DNA from: Pseudomonadota bacterium
Lineage (GTDB): Bacteria > Pseudomonadota > Gammaproteobacteria > Burkholderiales > Burkholderiaceae
DNA length: 25,083 nt
Assembly (NCBI GenBank): GCA_021783435.1
Contig: JAJXUC010000042.1
Span: forward strand, 1 to 25,083
Direction: 5' to 3'
Numbering within the stretch: position 1 is the stretch's first letter; every line of letters starts with the position of its first letter. The position numbers and the translations under genes were made by a program. The notes beneath the pieces are model-generated. The model had not been told where the DNA came from. It did no database searches and was given only the letters and a program-made list of their open reading frames with translations. Of this stretch, positions 16,752-25,083 are shown piece after piece.

Positions 16752-17876
16752 TCAGGCCCCAAGGAGAATACGCAACATGCGGCGCAGTGGTTCCGCTGCA
16801 CCCCATAAGAGCTGGTCACCGACCGTAAACGCGCCCAGGTACTGCGTGCCCATCGCAAGCTTGCGTAGCCGCCCGACGGGAATGGAAAGGGTGCCCGTCA
16901 CGGCCACCGGAGTCAACTCCCGGATGCTGGCCTCGCGTGTATTGGGCACAACCTTCACCCAGGGATTGTCGCTGGCGATGATGGCCTCGATCTCAGTGAG
17001 CGGCACGTCGCGCTTGAGTTTGAACATGAGCGCTTGACTGTGGCAGCGCATGGCACCGATGCGCACGCACAAACCGTCCACCGGGATGGCTGCGCTGCCG
17101 GCATGCCCCAGTATTTTGTTGGTTTCGGCACCGCCCTTCCATTCCTCGCGCGACATCCCGTTGCCCAGATCCTTGTCGATCCATGGAATCAAGCTACCGG
17201 CCAGCGGCACCTCGAAGTGGCGGCTGGCATCGGGCGGCAGTGCACGCTGGGTAGCGATGACATCGCGGTCAATGTCCAGGATCGCGGAAGCCGGATCGTC
17301 GAGCATCGGCCTCACAGCAGCGTTCAGGGTGCCAAACTGGGCAAGCAGCTCACGCATGTGCTGCGCCCCCCCTCCAGACGCCGCCTGGTAGGTCATGCTG
17401 GTCATCCACTCCACGAGACCAGCCTTGAACAGCGCGCCCACGCCCATGAGCATGCAGCTCACGGTGCAGTTTCCCCCAATCCAGTTCTTGCCACCACGAG
17501 CAAGCGCGGCGTCGATGACCAAGCGATTGACAGGGTCCAGAATGATGACCGCGTCATCGCGCATGCGTAAGGTGGAGGCCGCGTCGATCCAGTGCCCGCC
17601 CCAACCGCTGCCCCGCAGTTTGTCAAACACTGCGCTGGTGTAATCACCACCTTGGGCCGTCACGATGATGTCGCAGGCACGTAACGCCTCCAGGTCATAC
17701 GCGTCTTGCAGCGGGATGCTCGTCGAGGCCCAGTCCGGGGCACGCCCACCAGCATTGCTCGTCGAGAAAAATACGGGATCAATGTGGGCGAAATCACCCT
17801 CTTCGCGCATGCGCAGCATGAGCACGGACCCCACCATCCCGCGCCAGCCGATCAGTCCTACTCGCTTGTTTGCCAT
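16752..17876 (-). CDS. asd: aspartate-semialdehyde dehydrogenase
   Basis: NADPH-dependent reduction of aspartyl phosphate to aspartate semialdehyde, the branch point to lysine/diaminopimelate, threonine and methionine. The 374-residue protein matches the Gram-negative type. It has the nucleotide-binding [14 protein letters not shown] (7-20), the catalytic cysteine in GGNCTVSCM (Cys137), [11 protein letters not shown] and the catalytic histidine in [10 protein letters not shown]. The ATG at 17876 starts [19 protein letters not shown] directly before it is a weak Shine-Dalgarno. It follows leuB by 39 bp. Its homoserine-branch product feeds the methionine pathway served by metZ in this same window. 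The leuB-asd-fimV-truA order is also known in Pseudomonas. Confidence 0.97.
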   Translation of the reverse strand: MANKRVGLIGWRGMVGSVLMLRMREEGDFAHIDPVFFSTSNAGGRAPDWASTSIPLQDAYDLEALRACDIIVTAQGGDYTSAVFDKLRGSGWGGHWIDAASTLRMRDDAVIILDPVNRLVIDAALARGGKNWIGGNCTVSCMLMGVGALFKAGLVEWMTSMTYQAASGGGAQHMRELLAQFGTLNAAVRPMLDDPASAILDIDRDVIATQRALPPDASRHFEVPLAGSLIPWIDKDLGNGMSREEWKGGAETNKILGHAGSAAIPVDGLCVRIGAMRCHSQALMFKLKRDVPLTEIEAIIASDNPWVKVVPNTREASIRELTPVAVTGTLSIPVGRLRKLAMGTQYLGAFTVGDQLLWGAAEPLRRMLRILLGA

Positions 17877-17915
17877 CTTCTTGCATCCGATTTGGATCTA
17901 TTCATGGGGGGAGGG

Positions 17916-19010
17916 TCAGCCCAGGGCTGCCACCACTGCGTCGCCCATCGCCGCCGTACCTACGGTGCGCGTACCCGGCTCCGCAATATCGGCCGTACGC
18001 ATACCCTGCCGCAACACGGTCTGGACTGCCCTTTCGATGCGGGTCGCCGCCTCGGGCTCTCCAAGCGAGTAGCGCAGCATCATCGCTGCGCTCAGGATGG
18101 TGGCCAAAGGATTGGCCACCCCTTTGCCTGCGATGTCGGGCGCCGAACCGTGTGAGGGCTCGTACAAACCGCGCCTTTCAGCATTGAGCGAGGCCGATGG
18201 GAGCATGCCAATGGAGCCCGTGAGCATCGCGGCCTCGTCGCTCAAGATGTCACCAAACATGTTCCCGGTCACGATCACATCGAACTTCTTCGGTTCGCGC
18301 ACGAGCTGCATCGCTGCATTGTCCACGTACATATGCTCAAGCTGGACATCAGGGTACTGCGCGTGCACTTCAGTGACGACGTCCTTCCAGAACTGAAAGG
18401 TCTCCAGCACGTTGGCCTTGTCCACGCTTGTGACTTTCCCCGGGTGGCCGGCTGCCTTGCGAGCACGCGCCGCCTGGAAGGCCACCGCGGCAATACGCTC
18501 AATCTCCGGGCGACTGTAACGCATCGTATCGAACGCCTCGTCGGCCCCCTGGAAAGCACCATCGGGGCTTTTGCGCCTGCCGCGGGGCTGGCCGAAATAG
18601 ATATCGCCGGTCAGCTCGCGCACGATGAGGATGTCGAGCCCGGCCACGATCTCGGGCTTCAGGCTCGATGCGCTTGCCAGCTCCGCGTACAACATGGCCG
18701 GGCGTAGATTGGCGAACAGCCCCAGGTTCTTGCGCAGGCCCAGAATGGCCTGTTCGGGGCGAAGGTGGCGATCCAGCGTGTCGAAGCGCGGATCCCCCAC
18801 GGCACCGAAGAGCACGGCGTCCGCCGCCTTCGCCAGTTTCAGCGTGGCCTCTGGCAGCGGGCTGCCATGGCTGGCGTACGCGTTGCCACCAACCGCACCC
18901 CACTCGAGCGTGAAGCGCAGTCCATCGGCTTCGAGCCGTTGGAGTACTTTGACGGCCTCGGCGACGATCTCCGGACCGATCCCGTCACCGGGAAGAACAG
19001 CGATTTTCAT
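17916..19010 (-). CDS. leuB: 3-isopropylmalate dehydrogenase
   Basis: NAD-dependent oxidative decarboxylation of 3-isopropylmalate, the third reaction of leucine synthesis. The 364-residue protein has GDGIGPEIV (8-16), [11 protein letters not shown] (68-78), the substrate-binding [13 protein letters not shown] (92-104), [17 protein letters not shown] with the catalytic lysine, and [13 protein letters not shown], where the aspartates bind the divalent metal. [14 protein letters not shown] near the C-terminus binds NAD. I chose the ATG at 19010 ([12 protein letters not shown]); an in-frame ATG two codons earlier (19016) is possible. The gap to leuD is 13 bp or less and no Shine-Dalgarno is evident, consistent with cotranslation. 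The family includes isocitrate and tartrate dehydrogenases, but the leu context makes the call firm. Confidence 0.97.
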   Translation of the reverse strand: MKIAVLPGDGIGPEIVAEAVKVLQRLEADGLRFTLEWGAVGGNAYASHGSPLPEATLKLAKAADAVLFGAVGDPRFDTLDRHLRPEQAILGLRKNLGLFANLRPAMLYAELASASSLKPEIVAGLDILIVRELTGDIYFGQPRGRRKSPDGAFQGADEAFDTMRYSRPEIERIAAVAFQAARARKAAGHPGKVTSVDKANVLETFQFWKDVVTEVHAQYPDVQLEHMYVDNAAMQLVREPKKFDVIVTGNMFGDILSDEAAMLTGSIGMLPSASLNAERRGLYEPSHGSAPDIAGKGVANPLATILSAAMMLRYSLGEPEAATRIERAVQTVLRQGMRTADIAEPGTRTVGTAAMGDAVVAALG

Positions 19011-19023
19011 GGGCATGGACGAG

Positions 19024-19671
19024 TCACAGGATGCGGTGAGCGAGCCAGGGCATACGCGCGATACGCTCGGCCTCAAAAACGCGAATCTTGTCGGCCTTTT
19101 GAAGCGTCAGGCCAATCTCATCGAGGCCTCCGACGAGGCAATGCTTGCGGAAGTCCGTGATGTCAAAAGGCAACTCGCTGCCGTCAGGCTTGATGACCCG
19201 CTGACGCGGCAGGTCCACGGTCAGTTGGTAACCAACGAAGGCGTAGACCTCGTCAAACATCCGTGCCACCTCGTGCTCCGGCAGCACGATGGGCAACAGT
19301 CCGGTCTTGAAGCTGTTATTGAAGAAGATGTCCGCGAAACTTGGCGCGATGACCGCTCGAATCCCGTATTGTTCGATTGCCCAAGGCGCATGCTCGCGCG
19401 ATGATCCACAGCCAAAGTTCTTGCGCGCAAGCATGACGCTCGCGCCCTGGTAGCGAGGTTGGTTGAGCACGAAATCCGGATTCGGCTTGCGGCTTCCTGG
19501 ATCCTGCCCAGGTTCACCATGATCAAGATAGCGCCACTCGTCAAATAGATTCGGCCCGAAACCGGTGCGCCGGATGGACTTCAGGAACTGCTTCGGGATG
19601 ATGGCATCGGTATCGACGTTTTCACGGTCGATCGGCACCACCAACCCCTGGTGGACGGTAAATGCTTGCAT
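19024..19671 (-). CDS. leuD: 3-isopropylmalate dehydratase small subunit
   Basis: Swivelling-domain subunit that pairs with LeuC to isomerise 2-isopropylmalate to 3-isopropylmalate. The 215-residue protein is of the proteobacterial leuD1 size. It has [13 protein letters not shown] (18-30) and the hallmark [14 protein letters not shown] loop (85-98) of aconitase-type small subunits. The ATG at 19671 gives the usual MQAFTVHQG start. It follows leuC by 72 bp, a gap too short for the small entericidin-type gene sometimes found here in relatives; I see no gene in it. Confidence 0.97.
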   Translation of the reverse strand: MQAFTVHQGLVVPIDRENVDTDAIIPKQFLKSIRRTGFGPNLFDEWRYLDHGEPGQDPGSRKPNPDFVLNQPRYQGASVMLARKNFGCGSSREHAPWAIEQYGIRAVIAPSFADIFFNNSFKTGLLPIVLPEHEVARMFDEVYAFVGYQLTVDLPRQRVIKPDGSELPFDITDFRKHCLVGGLDEIGLTLQKADKIRVFEAERIARMPWLAHRIL

Positions 19672-19743
19672 AAACGGCTCGGTGTTCGGTGGACTGGGGT
19701 GTTGTGATGGAAGGAACGCTGGTGCTTGCGGCCGCTCCGGTCA

Positions 19744-21144
19744 TCAGACGCCACGGACGTCAACAAAGTGGCCAGCGATGGCGGCTGCAGCAGCCATGGC
19801 AGGACTCACGAGGTGCGTGCGCCCTCCCTGACCCTGCCTGCCTTCGAAATTTCGGTTCGACGTCGAAGCGCAACGCTCACCAGGCTCGAGGCGATCGGCG
19901 TTCATGGCCAGGCACATCGAGCAACCGGGTTCGCGCCACTCGAAGCCAGCGGCCTTGAAAACCTTGTCCAGCCCCTCGCGCTCGGCCTGTGCCTTCACCA
20001 ATCCAGACCCTGGCACAGCCAGTGCTAGCTTGATGTTGCCGGCCACACGCTTGCCCACCAGCACGCGCGCCGCGTCACGCAGGTCTTCAATGCGTGAGTT
20101 GGTGCATGAACCGATGAACACCTTATCAACGTAGACATCGGCCAGCGGCTTTCCGGGCTCGAGGTTCATGTAGTGAAGGGCGCGTTCCATCGCCGCGCGC
20201 TTGACGGGATCCCTTTCTTTGTCAGGATCGGGCACGCATTCGTCGATACCAGCCACCATCTCCGGGGACGTGCCCCAAGTCACCTGGGGTCTGATACGGG
20301 AAGCATCAATCTCGACCACAAAGTCAAACTTGGCATCGGGATCGGAATGCAGAGTGCGCCAGTAGCCCTCGGCCTGTACCCACTCGACCTCGGTGGGAGC
20401 GAAGGGTCGTCCCTTGATGAAGCGCAGTGTCGTGTCATCGACGGCCACCAGTCCGGCCCGCGCACCCGCCTCGATGGCCATATTGCACAAGGTCATCCGC
20501 CCTTCCATGCTGAGATTGCGTACAACCGGTCCGCCGAACTCAATCGTCGTTCCCGTACCTCCGGCAGTCCCTATGGTCCTGATGATGGCCAGCGCCACAT
20601 CCTTGGCTGTGCAGCCCGCTTGCAATTGGCCGCCAACGCGCACCAGCATGTTCTTCATCTTTCGCGCCAGCAAGGTCTGTGTGGCCAAAACATGCTCAAC
20701 TTCGCTGGTGCCAATGCCAAAGGCCAGTGCGCCGAAAGCTCCGTGCGTACTCGTGTGCGAATCACCGCAGACCACGGTCATGCCGGGCAGGGTCGCCCCT
20801 TGCTCAGGGCCAATGACATGGACGATGCCCTGACGGCGGTCGTTCATCTTGAACTGGGTGATTCCCAGCCCGTCGCAATATTTGTCCAGCGTATCCACCT
20901 GCAGACGCGAAACGGGGTCGGCGATGCCGGCTGAGCGGTCCGTTGTCGGCACGTTATGATCAGACACCGCCAGGTTGGCGCTGACGCGCCAGACTTTACG
21001 GTGGGCCAGCGCCAAGCCCTCGAAGGCCTGGGGGCTGGTGACTTCATGCACCAGATGCCGGTCGATGTACAAAAGTGCCGTGCCGTCGGATTCGACGTCG
21101 ACCACATGTTCATCCCAGAGTTTGTCGTAAAGCGTACGTGCCAT
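19744..21144 (-). CDS. leuC: 3-isopropylmalate dehydratase large subunit
   Basis: Iron-sulfur subunit of isopropylmalate isomerase. From the ATG at 21144 it has 466 residues, the same length as E. coli LeuC. The 4Fe-4S ligands are Cys347 (GSCTNSR), Cys408 and Cys411 (GCSMC). [20 protein letters not shown] (126-145) and [10 protein letters not shown] (61-70) are typical active-site stretches. GGAG lies five bases before the ATG, which settles the start; an open extension upstream is not LeuC-like. It heads leuC-leuD-leuB-asd, with leuA elsewhere. Its upstream region (21145-21234) must hold the promoter, but I cannot pick out a convincing -35/-10 pair. Confidence 0.98.
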   Translation of the reverse strand: MARTLYDKLWDEHVVDVESDGTALLYIDRHLVHEVTSPQAFEGLALAHRKVWRVSANLAVSDHNVPTTDRSAGIADPVSRLQVDTLDKYCDGLGITQFKMNDRRQGIVHVIGPEQGATLPGMTVVCGDSHTSTHGAFGALAFGIGTSEVEHVLATQTLLARKMKNMLVRVGGQLQAGCTAKDVALAIIRTIGTAGGTGTTIEFGGPVVRNLSMEGRMTLCNMAIEAGARAGLVAVDDTTLRFIKGRPFAPTEVEWVQAEGYWRTLHSDPDAKFDFVVEIDASRIRPQVTWGTSPEMVAGIDECVPDPDKERDPVKRAAMERALHYMNLEPGKPLADVYVDKVFIGSCTNSRIEDLRDAARVLVGKRVAGNIKLALAVPGSGLVKAQAEREGLDKVFKAAGFEWREPGCSMCLAMNADRLEPGERCASTSNRNFEGRQGQGGRTHLVSPAMAAAAAIAGHFVDVRGV

Positions 21145-21234
21145 CAGCGCTCCAAAGGCTTGCGAAGGCAGAAGGCCCAAACGCGAACCCATGCCAAAAT
21201 TGGTGCCAAAGGTTAATGTTAAGGCCGCCGGCGA

Positions 21235-21259
21235 GAAAAAGCCCGGCCGCAGCCGGGCT
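21235..21259 (-). terminator. intrinsic terminator of gltA
   Basis: On the minus strand AGCCCGGC (21259-21252), loop TGCG and GCCGGGCT (21247-21240) form a perfect 8-bp GC-rich stem, followed immediately by a short T run (through 21236). It begins 20 bases after the gltA stop. This is the clearest Rho-independent terminator in the window and separates the TCA-cycle unit from the leu cluster. Confidence 0.88.
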
Positions 21260-21278
21260 CAGTGCAGGGAGGATCGAC

Positions 21279-22592
21279 TCAACCCCGCTGGGCCATGGGC
21301 AACACATCGCGTTTGATCGATCCGGTGAACAATTGCCGGGGGCGACCGATCTTGTACTCTGGATCGGAAATCATCTCGTTGAGTTGCGCAATCCAGCCGA
21401 CGGTACGAGCAAGCGCAAATACTGCGGTGAATAGCGACACCGGCACGCCAATGGCCTTCTGCACGATGCCCGAATAGAAGTCCACATTGGGGTAGAGCTT
21501 GCGCTGAATGAAGTAATCATCCTCCAGCGCAATCTTTTCCAAAGTCATGGCGAGCTTGAACAGCGGGTCATTGTGAAGGCCGAGTGCGTCGAGCACCTCG
21601 TGGCAGGTCTCGCGCATGAGCTTGGCACGCGGATCGTAGTTCTTATAGACACGGTGCCCGAAGCCCATGAGACGCACCGAGGAGTTTTTGTCCTTGACCT
21701 GATTGATGAACTCGCCGATTTTGGCCACACCGCCCTGCGCCTGGATGTCGTAGAGCATGTTCAGACAGGCCTCATTGGCACCCCCATGGGCTGGCCCCCA
21801 CAGGCAGGCCACCCCAGCGGCAATCGCCGCAAAGGGATTGGTACCGCTCGAAGCGCACAGACGCACAGTGGAAGTCGACGCATTCTGTTCATGATCGGCA
21901 TGCAGAATGAAAATGCGGTCCAGCGCGCGCTCGATCACGGGGTTGGGCTCGAAGTCCTCGCAGGGTGTGGCCCACATCATGCGCATGAAATTGCCCGCAT
22001 AGCTCAACTTGTTCTGCGGGTACATGTACGGCTGGCCCATGTTGTACTTGTAGGCCATTGCCACCAGGGTGGGCATCTTCGCCATTACACGGATGGCCGA
22101 GATGTCACGCTGCTCCGCGTCATGAAGATTGATTGAGTCGGGGTAGAAGGCGGACATTGCGCCGACCAGACCGGTGAGCACAGCCATGGGATGGGCGTCG
22201 CGCCGAAAGCCGCGCAGAAAAAACTGCATTTGCTCGTTGACCATGGTGTGTTGGGTCACACGCGACATGAAATCCTTTTTCTGGACAGCGTTGGGAAGTT
22301 CGCCGTACAGGATCAGGTAGCAGGTTTCCATGTAGTCGCAATTGACGGCCAACTGCTCGATGGGATAGCCGCGATAGAGCAATTCGCCCTGGTCACCATC
22401 GATGTAGGTGATAGCGGAGCTGCACGATGCCGTCGAAAGAAAACCCGGGTCATAGGTGAACTTGCCCGTTTGTGCATAGAGCTTGCGGATGTCAATCACA
22501 TCTGGGCCAACCGTCCCCTTGTGGATGGGCAACTCGACACTCGGTGAACCGTCGGAGAAGGACAGCGTGGCTTTCACATCGGATGGGGTCAT
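21279..22592 (-). CDS. gltA: citrate synthase
   Basis: Condenses oxaloacetate and acetyl-CoA to citrate, the entry step of the TCA cycle. The 437-residue protein is of the Gram-negative hexameric, NADH-regulated type I size, with its extra N-terminal domain (about 1-50). Catalytic residues are His269 in [10 protein letters not shown], His313 in [14 protein letters not shown] and Asp371 in [21 protein letters not shown] (230-240) is the family signature. I chose the ATG at 22592 ([12 protein letters not shown]), which has GGAG seven bases upstream; the open extension before it is Arg/Pro-rich and unlike the family. It is 92 bp after sdhE and followed by a strong terminator. A 2-methylcitrate synthase is less likely given length, N-terminal domain and sdh context. 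Confidence 0.97.
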   Translation of the reverse strand: MTPSDVKATLSFSDGSPSVELPIHKGTVGPDVIDIRKLYAQTGKFTYDPGFLSTASCSSAITYIDGDQGELLYRGYPIEQLAVNCDYMETCYLILYGELPNAVQKKDFMSRVTQHTMVNEQMQFFLRGFRRDAHPMAVLTGLVGAMSAFYPDSINLHDAEQRDISAIRVMAKMPTLVAMAYKYNMGQPYMYPQNKLSYAGNFMRMMWATPCEDFEPNPVIERALDRIFILHADHEQNASTSTVRLCASSGTNPFAAIAAGVACLWGPAHGGANEACLNMLYDIQAQGGVAKIGEFINQVKDKNSSVRLMGFGHRVYKNYDPRAKLMRETCHEVLDALGLHNDPLFKLAMTLEKIALEDDYFIQRKLYPNVDFYSGIVQKAIGVPVSLFTAVFALARTVGWIAQLNEMISDPEYKIGRPRQLFTGSIKRDVLPMAQRG

Positions 22593-22603
22593 GGAGAAAC
22601 TCC

Positions 22604-22625
22604 GGGAGGGAGGGAGGTTGGTTGG
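22604..22625 (+). other. G-rich tract before gltA, possible G-quadruplex
   Basis: The plus strand has three GGG runs separated by single A (22604-22614), then GG pairs at 22616-22617, 22620-22621 and 22624-22625. This is one G short of a canonical four-run G3 quadruplex, but a two-tetrad form is possible. It lies on the template strand of gltA, just upstream of its Shine-Dalgarno, so the mRNA is C-rich there. Confidence 0.4.
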
Positions 22626-22684
22626 ACGTCTTGACCGCGCTGGGCGCCTTGAACAGCGCATCGATCGCTCGGATCAAGCAAGAA

Positions 22685-22969
22685 TCACACCGCCCTGAGC
22701 AGGTGCAGCACGCGCAATTGCGCCGCGCCGCTCAGTTCGGGTGGGGGTTCGGCGTGGCCCAACAGCAGCTCAAGCAGCGTGTTGTCATCAAGTTCAAGTA
22801 GATCCTGAAGACCCTTCCACTCGGCTGTGCTCAACGCCTGGGCGTAACGGGCGAAAAATCGGCCGAGGATGAGATCGTTTTCCAGAAGGCCGCGGCGCGC
22901 GCGCCAGAGCAGACGGCGCACCGCCACGGCATCCGGGCTTTCTGCATCGACGCTTGCAGGCTGCAGCAT
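22685..22969 (-). CDS. sdhE: succinate dehydrogenase assembly factor SdhE
   Basis: A small protein (94 residues) of the SdhE/SDH5 family that promotes covalent FAD attachment to SdhA. The hallmark RGxxE is present as RGLLE (26-30) within a basic helix, and the rest is a predicted five-helix bundle ending in a Leu-rich helix. The Asp-Leu that usually follows is here Asn-Asp-Leu, a small variation. The ATG at 22969 is three bases after the sdhB stop, so it is surely cotranscribed. It carries about ten extra residues at the N-terminus compared with E. coli SdhE (88 residues). Its position between sdhB and gltA matches many betaproteobacteria. Confidence 0.92.
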   Translation of the reverse strand: MLQPASVDAESPDAVAVRRLLWRARRGLLENDLILGRFFARYAQALSTAEWKGLQDLLELDDNTLLELLLGHAEPPPELSGAAQLRVLHLLRAV

Positions 22970-22972
22970 GGC

Positions 22973-23683
22973 TCAGACGGCTCGGCGCAACATCAGATCC
23001 TTGATGTTGCCGATGGCCTTGGTCGGGTTAAGCCCTTTGGGGCAGACGTCCACGCAGTTCATGATGGAGTGGCAGCGGAACAGGCGGTAGGGATCCTCAA
23101 GGTTGTCCAATCGTTCGTTGGTGGCCTCGTCCCGGCTATCGGCGATAAACCGATAGGCCTGCAAAAGCCCGGCGGGTCCAACGAACTTGTCCGGGTTCCA
23201 CCAGAAACTCGGGCATGAGGTGGAACAGCTCGCGCACAGGATGCACTCATATAGACCGTCGAGCACCTCGCGCTGCTCGGGGCTTTGAAGGCGCTCCCTT
23301 TCAGGCGGTGGTGTGTCGTTAATGAGATAGGGTTTGATGGAGTGGTACTGGTTGAAGAACTGCGTCATGTCCACAATCAGGTCGCGGACCACGGGCAGGC
23401 CGGGCAGCGGCTTCAGGACGACCGGCTCCTTGAGCGTGAGCAGGTTCGTCGTGCAACTCAATCCATTCTTGCCGTTGATGTTCATGCCATCCGAGCCGCA
23501 CACACCTTCGCGGCAGGAACGGCGGAAGGCTACGGTCTCGTCGACATCAGCCTTGATGCGCATGAGCGCGTCAAGCAGCATTTTGTCGTTGTACTGCAAC
23601 TCCACCTCATAGTCCTGCATGTACGGCTTGACGTCCTTGTCCGGGTCGTAGCGGTAGATGGAGAATTTCATCTTACGGGTCAT
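22973..23683 (-). CDS. sdhB: succinate dehydrogenase iron-sulfur subunit
   Basis: Carries electrons from the SdhA flavin to the membrane quinone site through three iron-sulfur clusters. The 236-residue protein has the 2Fe-2S site SCREGVCGSDG...C (Cys57, Cys62, Asp65 and Cys77, with aspartate in the third position as in E. coli). The 4Fe-4S and 3Fe-4S ligands are CILCASCSTSCP (Cys147, 150, 153 and 157) and CHSIMNCVDVCPKGLNP (Cys204, 210 and 214). The ATG at 23683 has GGAG six bases upstream. It is 21 bp after sdhA. The membrane anchors sdhC and sdhD are expected just beyond the right edge, before sdhA. Confidence 0.98.
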   Translation of the reverse strand: MTRKMKFSIYRYDPDKDVKPYMQDYEVELQYNDKMLLDALMRIKADVDETVAFRRSCREGVCGSDGMNINGKNGLSCTTNLLTLKEPVVLKPLPGLPVVRDLIVDMTQFFNQYHSIKPYLINDTPPPERERLQSPEQREVLDGLYECILCASCSTSCPSFWWNPDKFVGPAGLLQAYRFIADSRDEATNERLDNLEDPYRLFRCHSIMNCVDVCPKGLNPTKAIGNIKDLMLRRAV

Positions 23684-23704
23684 GGCAATCTCCGGGCGGC
23701 CCGT

Positions 23705-25083
23705 TCAGAAGGTGCGCGCCTTGGGTTTAAAAGTGTCGACGCTTAGCGGTTTCATCTGAACCGGCCGGTAGGCCAAGCGATTGTTCTCGCGGAACCACAG
23801 GCTGTGCTTAAGCCAGTTGACATCGTCGCGTTCGGGGTGATCACGATGCGAATGTGCGCCCCGGCTTTCCTGCCGCGCTTCGGCTGACACAATGGTCGCC
23901 TTCGCCGTCTCGATCAGGTTCTCCACCTCCAGCGCCTCGACGCGCGCTGTGTTGAACACCTTTGACTTGTCCTTGAGGTGAATGTGCCCCACGCGCTGCG
24001 CGATCTCGTCGATGGCGGCAACACCTTCGCGCAGAAGTTCGGCAGTGCGGAACACGCCACAATGCTTCTGCATGCTGCTGCGAATGGCGCCCGCCACGTC
24101 TTGGATGGCCTCGCCCGACGTTGACGCATCAAGTCGGGCCAGGCGTGCCAGCGAGGCATCGGGAGCATCAGCAGGCAAAGGCTTGTGGCTATTCTTGAGC
24201 AGTTCGCTTGTGGCAATGTGATTGCCAGCGGCACGTCCGAAAACGACCAAGTCGAGTAACGAGTTCGTGCCCAACCGGTTCGCCCCGTGCACGCTCACGC
24301 ATGAGCATTCGCCAATCGCATAGAGACCGCCGACCACGCGTTCGCTGCCGTCCGCGCCAACCGTCAGCACCTGGCTGTGAATATTTGCCGGCACGCCCCC
24401 CATCTGGTAGTGAATGGTCGGCACGACTGGGATGGGCTCCTTGGTGCAATCCACGTTGGCAAACTTCAGGGCAATGTCGGCAATCGACGGCAGGCGCTTG
24501 TGAATGGTTTCCGCGCCGAGATGGTCGAGTTTGAGCAGGACATAGTCCTTGTGAGGCCCGGCGCCGCGCCCCTCCTTGATTTCCTGATCCATTGATCGGG
24601 AGACAAAATCGCGGGGAGCAAGGTCCTTGTAGGTTGGGGCATAGCGCTCCATGAATCGCTCGCCATTGGCATTGAGCAGGATCCCACCCTCGCCTCTGAC
24701 GCCCTCCGTGATCAGCACTCCCGCGCCGGCAACGCCTGTGGGGTGAAACTGCCAAAACTCCATGTCCTGCAGGGGAATACCGGCACGTGCGGCCATACCC
24801 AAGCCATCACCCGTATTGATGTAGGCGTTGGTGGACGCCGCAAAAATGCGCCCCGCACCGCCCGTTGCCAGCACGGTTGCCTTCGCCTCCAGGATCGTCA
24901 CCTCACCGGTTTCCATCTCCATGGCCACGACGCCGAGCACATCGCCATCGGCATCACGAATCAGGTCCAATGCCATCCACTCCACGAAGAAATGGGTACG
25001 AGCGGCCACGTTCTGCTGATACAACGTGTGCAGGAGCGCGTGGCCCGTGCGGTCGGCCGCGGCGCAGGCGCGCTGCACCGGCT
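23705..25083 (-). CDS. sdhA: succinate dehydrogenase flavoprotein subunit (5' end outside window)
   Basis: Catalytic subunit oxidising succinate to fumarate with covalently bound FAD, on the cytoplasmic face of complex II. About 458 residues are present; full-length proteins are near 590, so roughly the first 130, including the FAD-binding Rossmann glycines and the FAD-linked histidine, lie past the right edge. The sequence continues in frame to the last base with no start codon needed. Visible motifs are ATGGAGRIF, the substrate histidine in FWQFHPTG, LITEGVRGEGG, the catalytic arginine in PRDFVSRSM, HYQMGG, and HGANRLGTNSLLDLVVFGRAAG with a substrate-binding arginine. It is first in the visible sdhA-sdhB-sdhE-gltA order. 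Confidence 0.98.
   Translation of the reverse strand, partial: PVQRACAAADRTGHALLHTLYQQNVAARTHFFVEWMALDLIRDADGDVLGVVAMEMETGEVTILEAKATVLATGGAGRIFAASTNAYINTGDGLGMAARAGIPLQDMEFWQFHPTGVAGAGVLITEGVRGEGGILLNANGERFMERYAPTYKDLAPRDFVSRSMDQEIKEGRGAGPHKDYVLLKLDHLGAETIHKRLPSIADIALKFANVDCTKEPIPVVPTIHYQMGGVPANIHSQVLTVGADGSERVVGGLYAIGECSCVSVHGANRLGTNSLLDLVVFGRAAGNHIATSELLKNSHKPLPADAPDASLARLARLDASTSGEAIQDVAGAIRSSMQKHCGVFRTAELLREGVAAIDEIAQRVGHIHLKDKSKVFNTARVEALEVENLIETAKATIVSAEARQESRGAHSHRDHPERDDVNWLKHSLWFRENNRLAYRPVQMKPLSVDTFKPKARTF

Noticed and set aside
19672..19743. Possible entericidin-like small gene between leuC and leuD
   Set aside because: The gap is only 72 bp, and no start with a ribosome-binding site and lipobox is present.
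1..25083. Mobile element, prophage, CRISPR array, toxin-antitoxin or biosynthetic novelty
   Set aside because: Every gene except the 86-codon orphan is a recognised housekeeping family in a conserved order. I saw no transposase, integrase, tandem direct repeats with spacers, or compositional break.

Overview
The window is an ordinary, well-preserved block of core anabolic and central-metabolic genes from a betaproteobacterium, most likely order Burkholderiales. The evidence is the high GC content, the family signatures of the proteins, and above all the gene order. Read leftwards on the minus strand from the right edge it is sdhA-sdhB-sdhE-gltA // leuC-leuD-leuB-asd / fimV-truA-trpF-trpB-trpA-accD-folC-dedD(SPOR)-cvpA-purF-metZ-gltX / small orphan gene, followed on the left by the divergent pair rpiA(-) and pyrD(+). 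I see no rRNA, tRNA, insertion sequence, phage gene, CRISPR array or defence system. The exact genus cannot be read from the sequence alone.

Left edge (1-2148): rpiA and pyrD are transcribed divergently from an 88-bp gap with a good sigma70-type promoter towards pyrD whose -10 overlaps a -10-like hexamer towards rpiA. Between pyrD and the small orphan gene is a 295-bp convergent gap with no convincing gene but with several inverted repeats. A possible 3' end of another plus-strand gene lies at the extreme left.

Centre (2149-16636): an 86-codon protein of unknown function (2149-2409) has its own likely promoter. Upstream of it is an eleven-gene run from fimV to gltX, apparently driven by an extended -10 promoter at 16608-16636. 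Neighbouring genes are tightly packed, and five junctions are 4-base ATGA or GTGA stop/start overlaps. The run mixes type IV pilus/polar-hub assembly (FimV), tRNA modification and charging (TruA, GltX), the last steps of tryptophan synthesis (TrpF, TrpB, TrpA), fatty-acid precursor supply (AccD), folate (FolC), a SPOR cell-division protein, CvpA, purine entry (PurF) and methionine synthesis by direct sulfhydrylation (MetZ). From general knowledge of Pseudomonas aeruginosa and Escherichia coli, most of this order is ancient. The trpB-trpA pair between trpF and accD is the betaproteobacterial variation.

Right (16752-25083): leuC-leuD-leuB-asd form a leucine/aspartate-family cluster. A strong intrinsic terminator at 21235-21259 closes the upstream TCA-cycle unit (sdhA, cut by the window edge, then sdhB, sdhE and gltA).

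I found no previously undescribed multi-gene system. The items worth a second look are small: the orphan protein and its leader, the fimV start site, the overlapping divergent promoter, a G-rich tract before gltA, hairpins in trpA and at the truA start, and the structured convergent gap.
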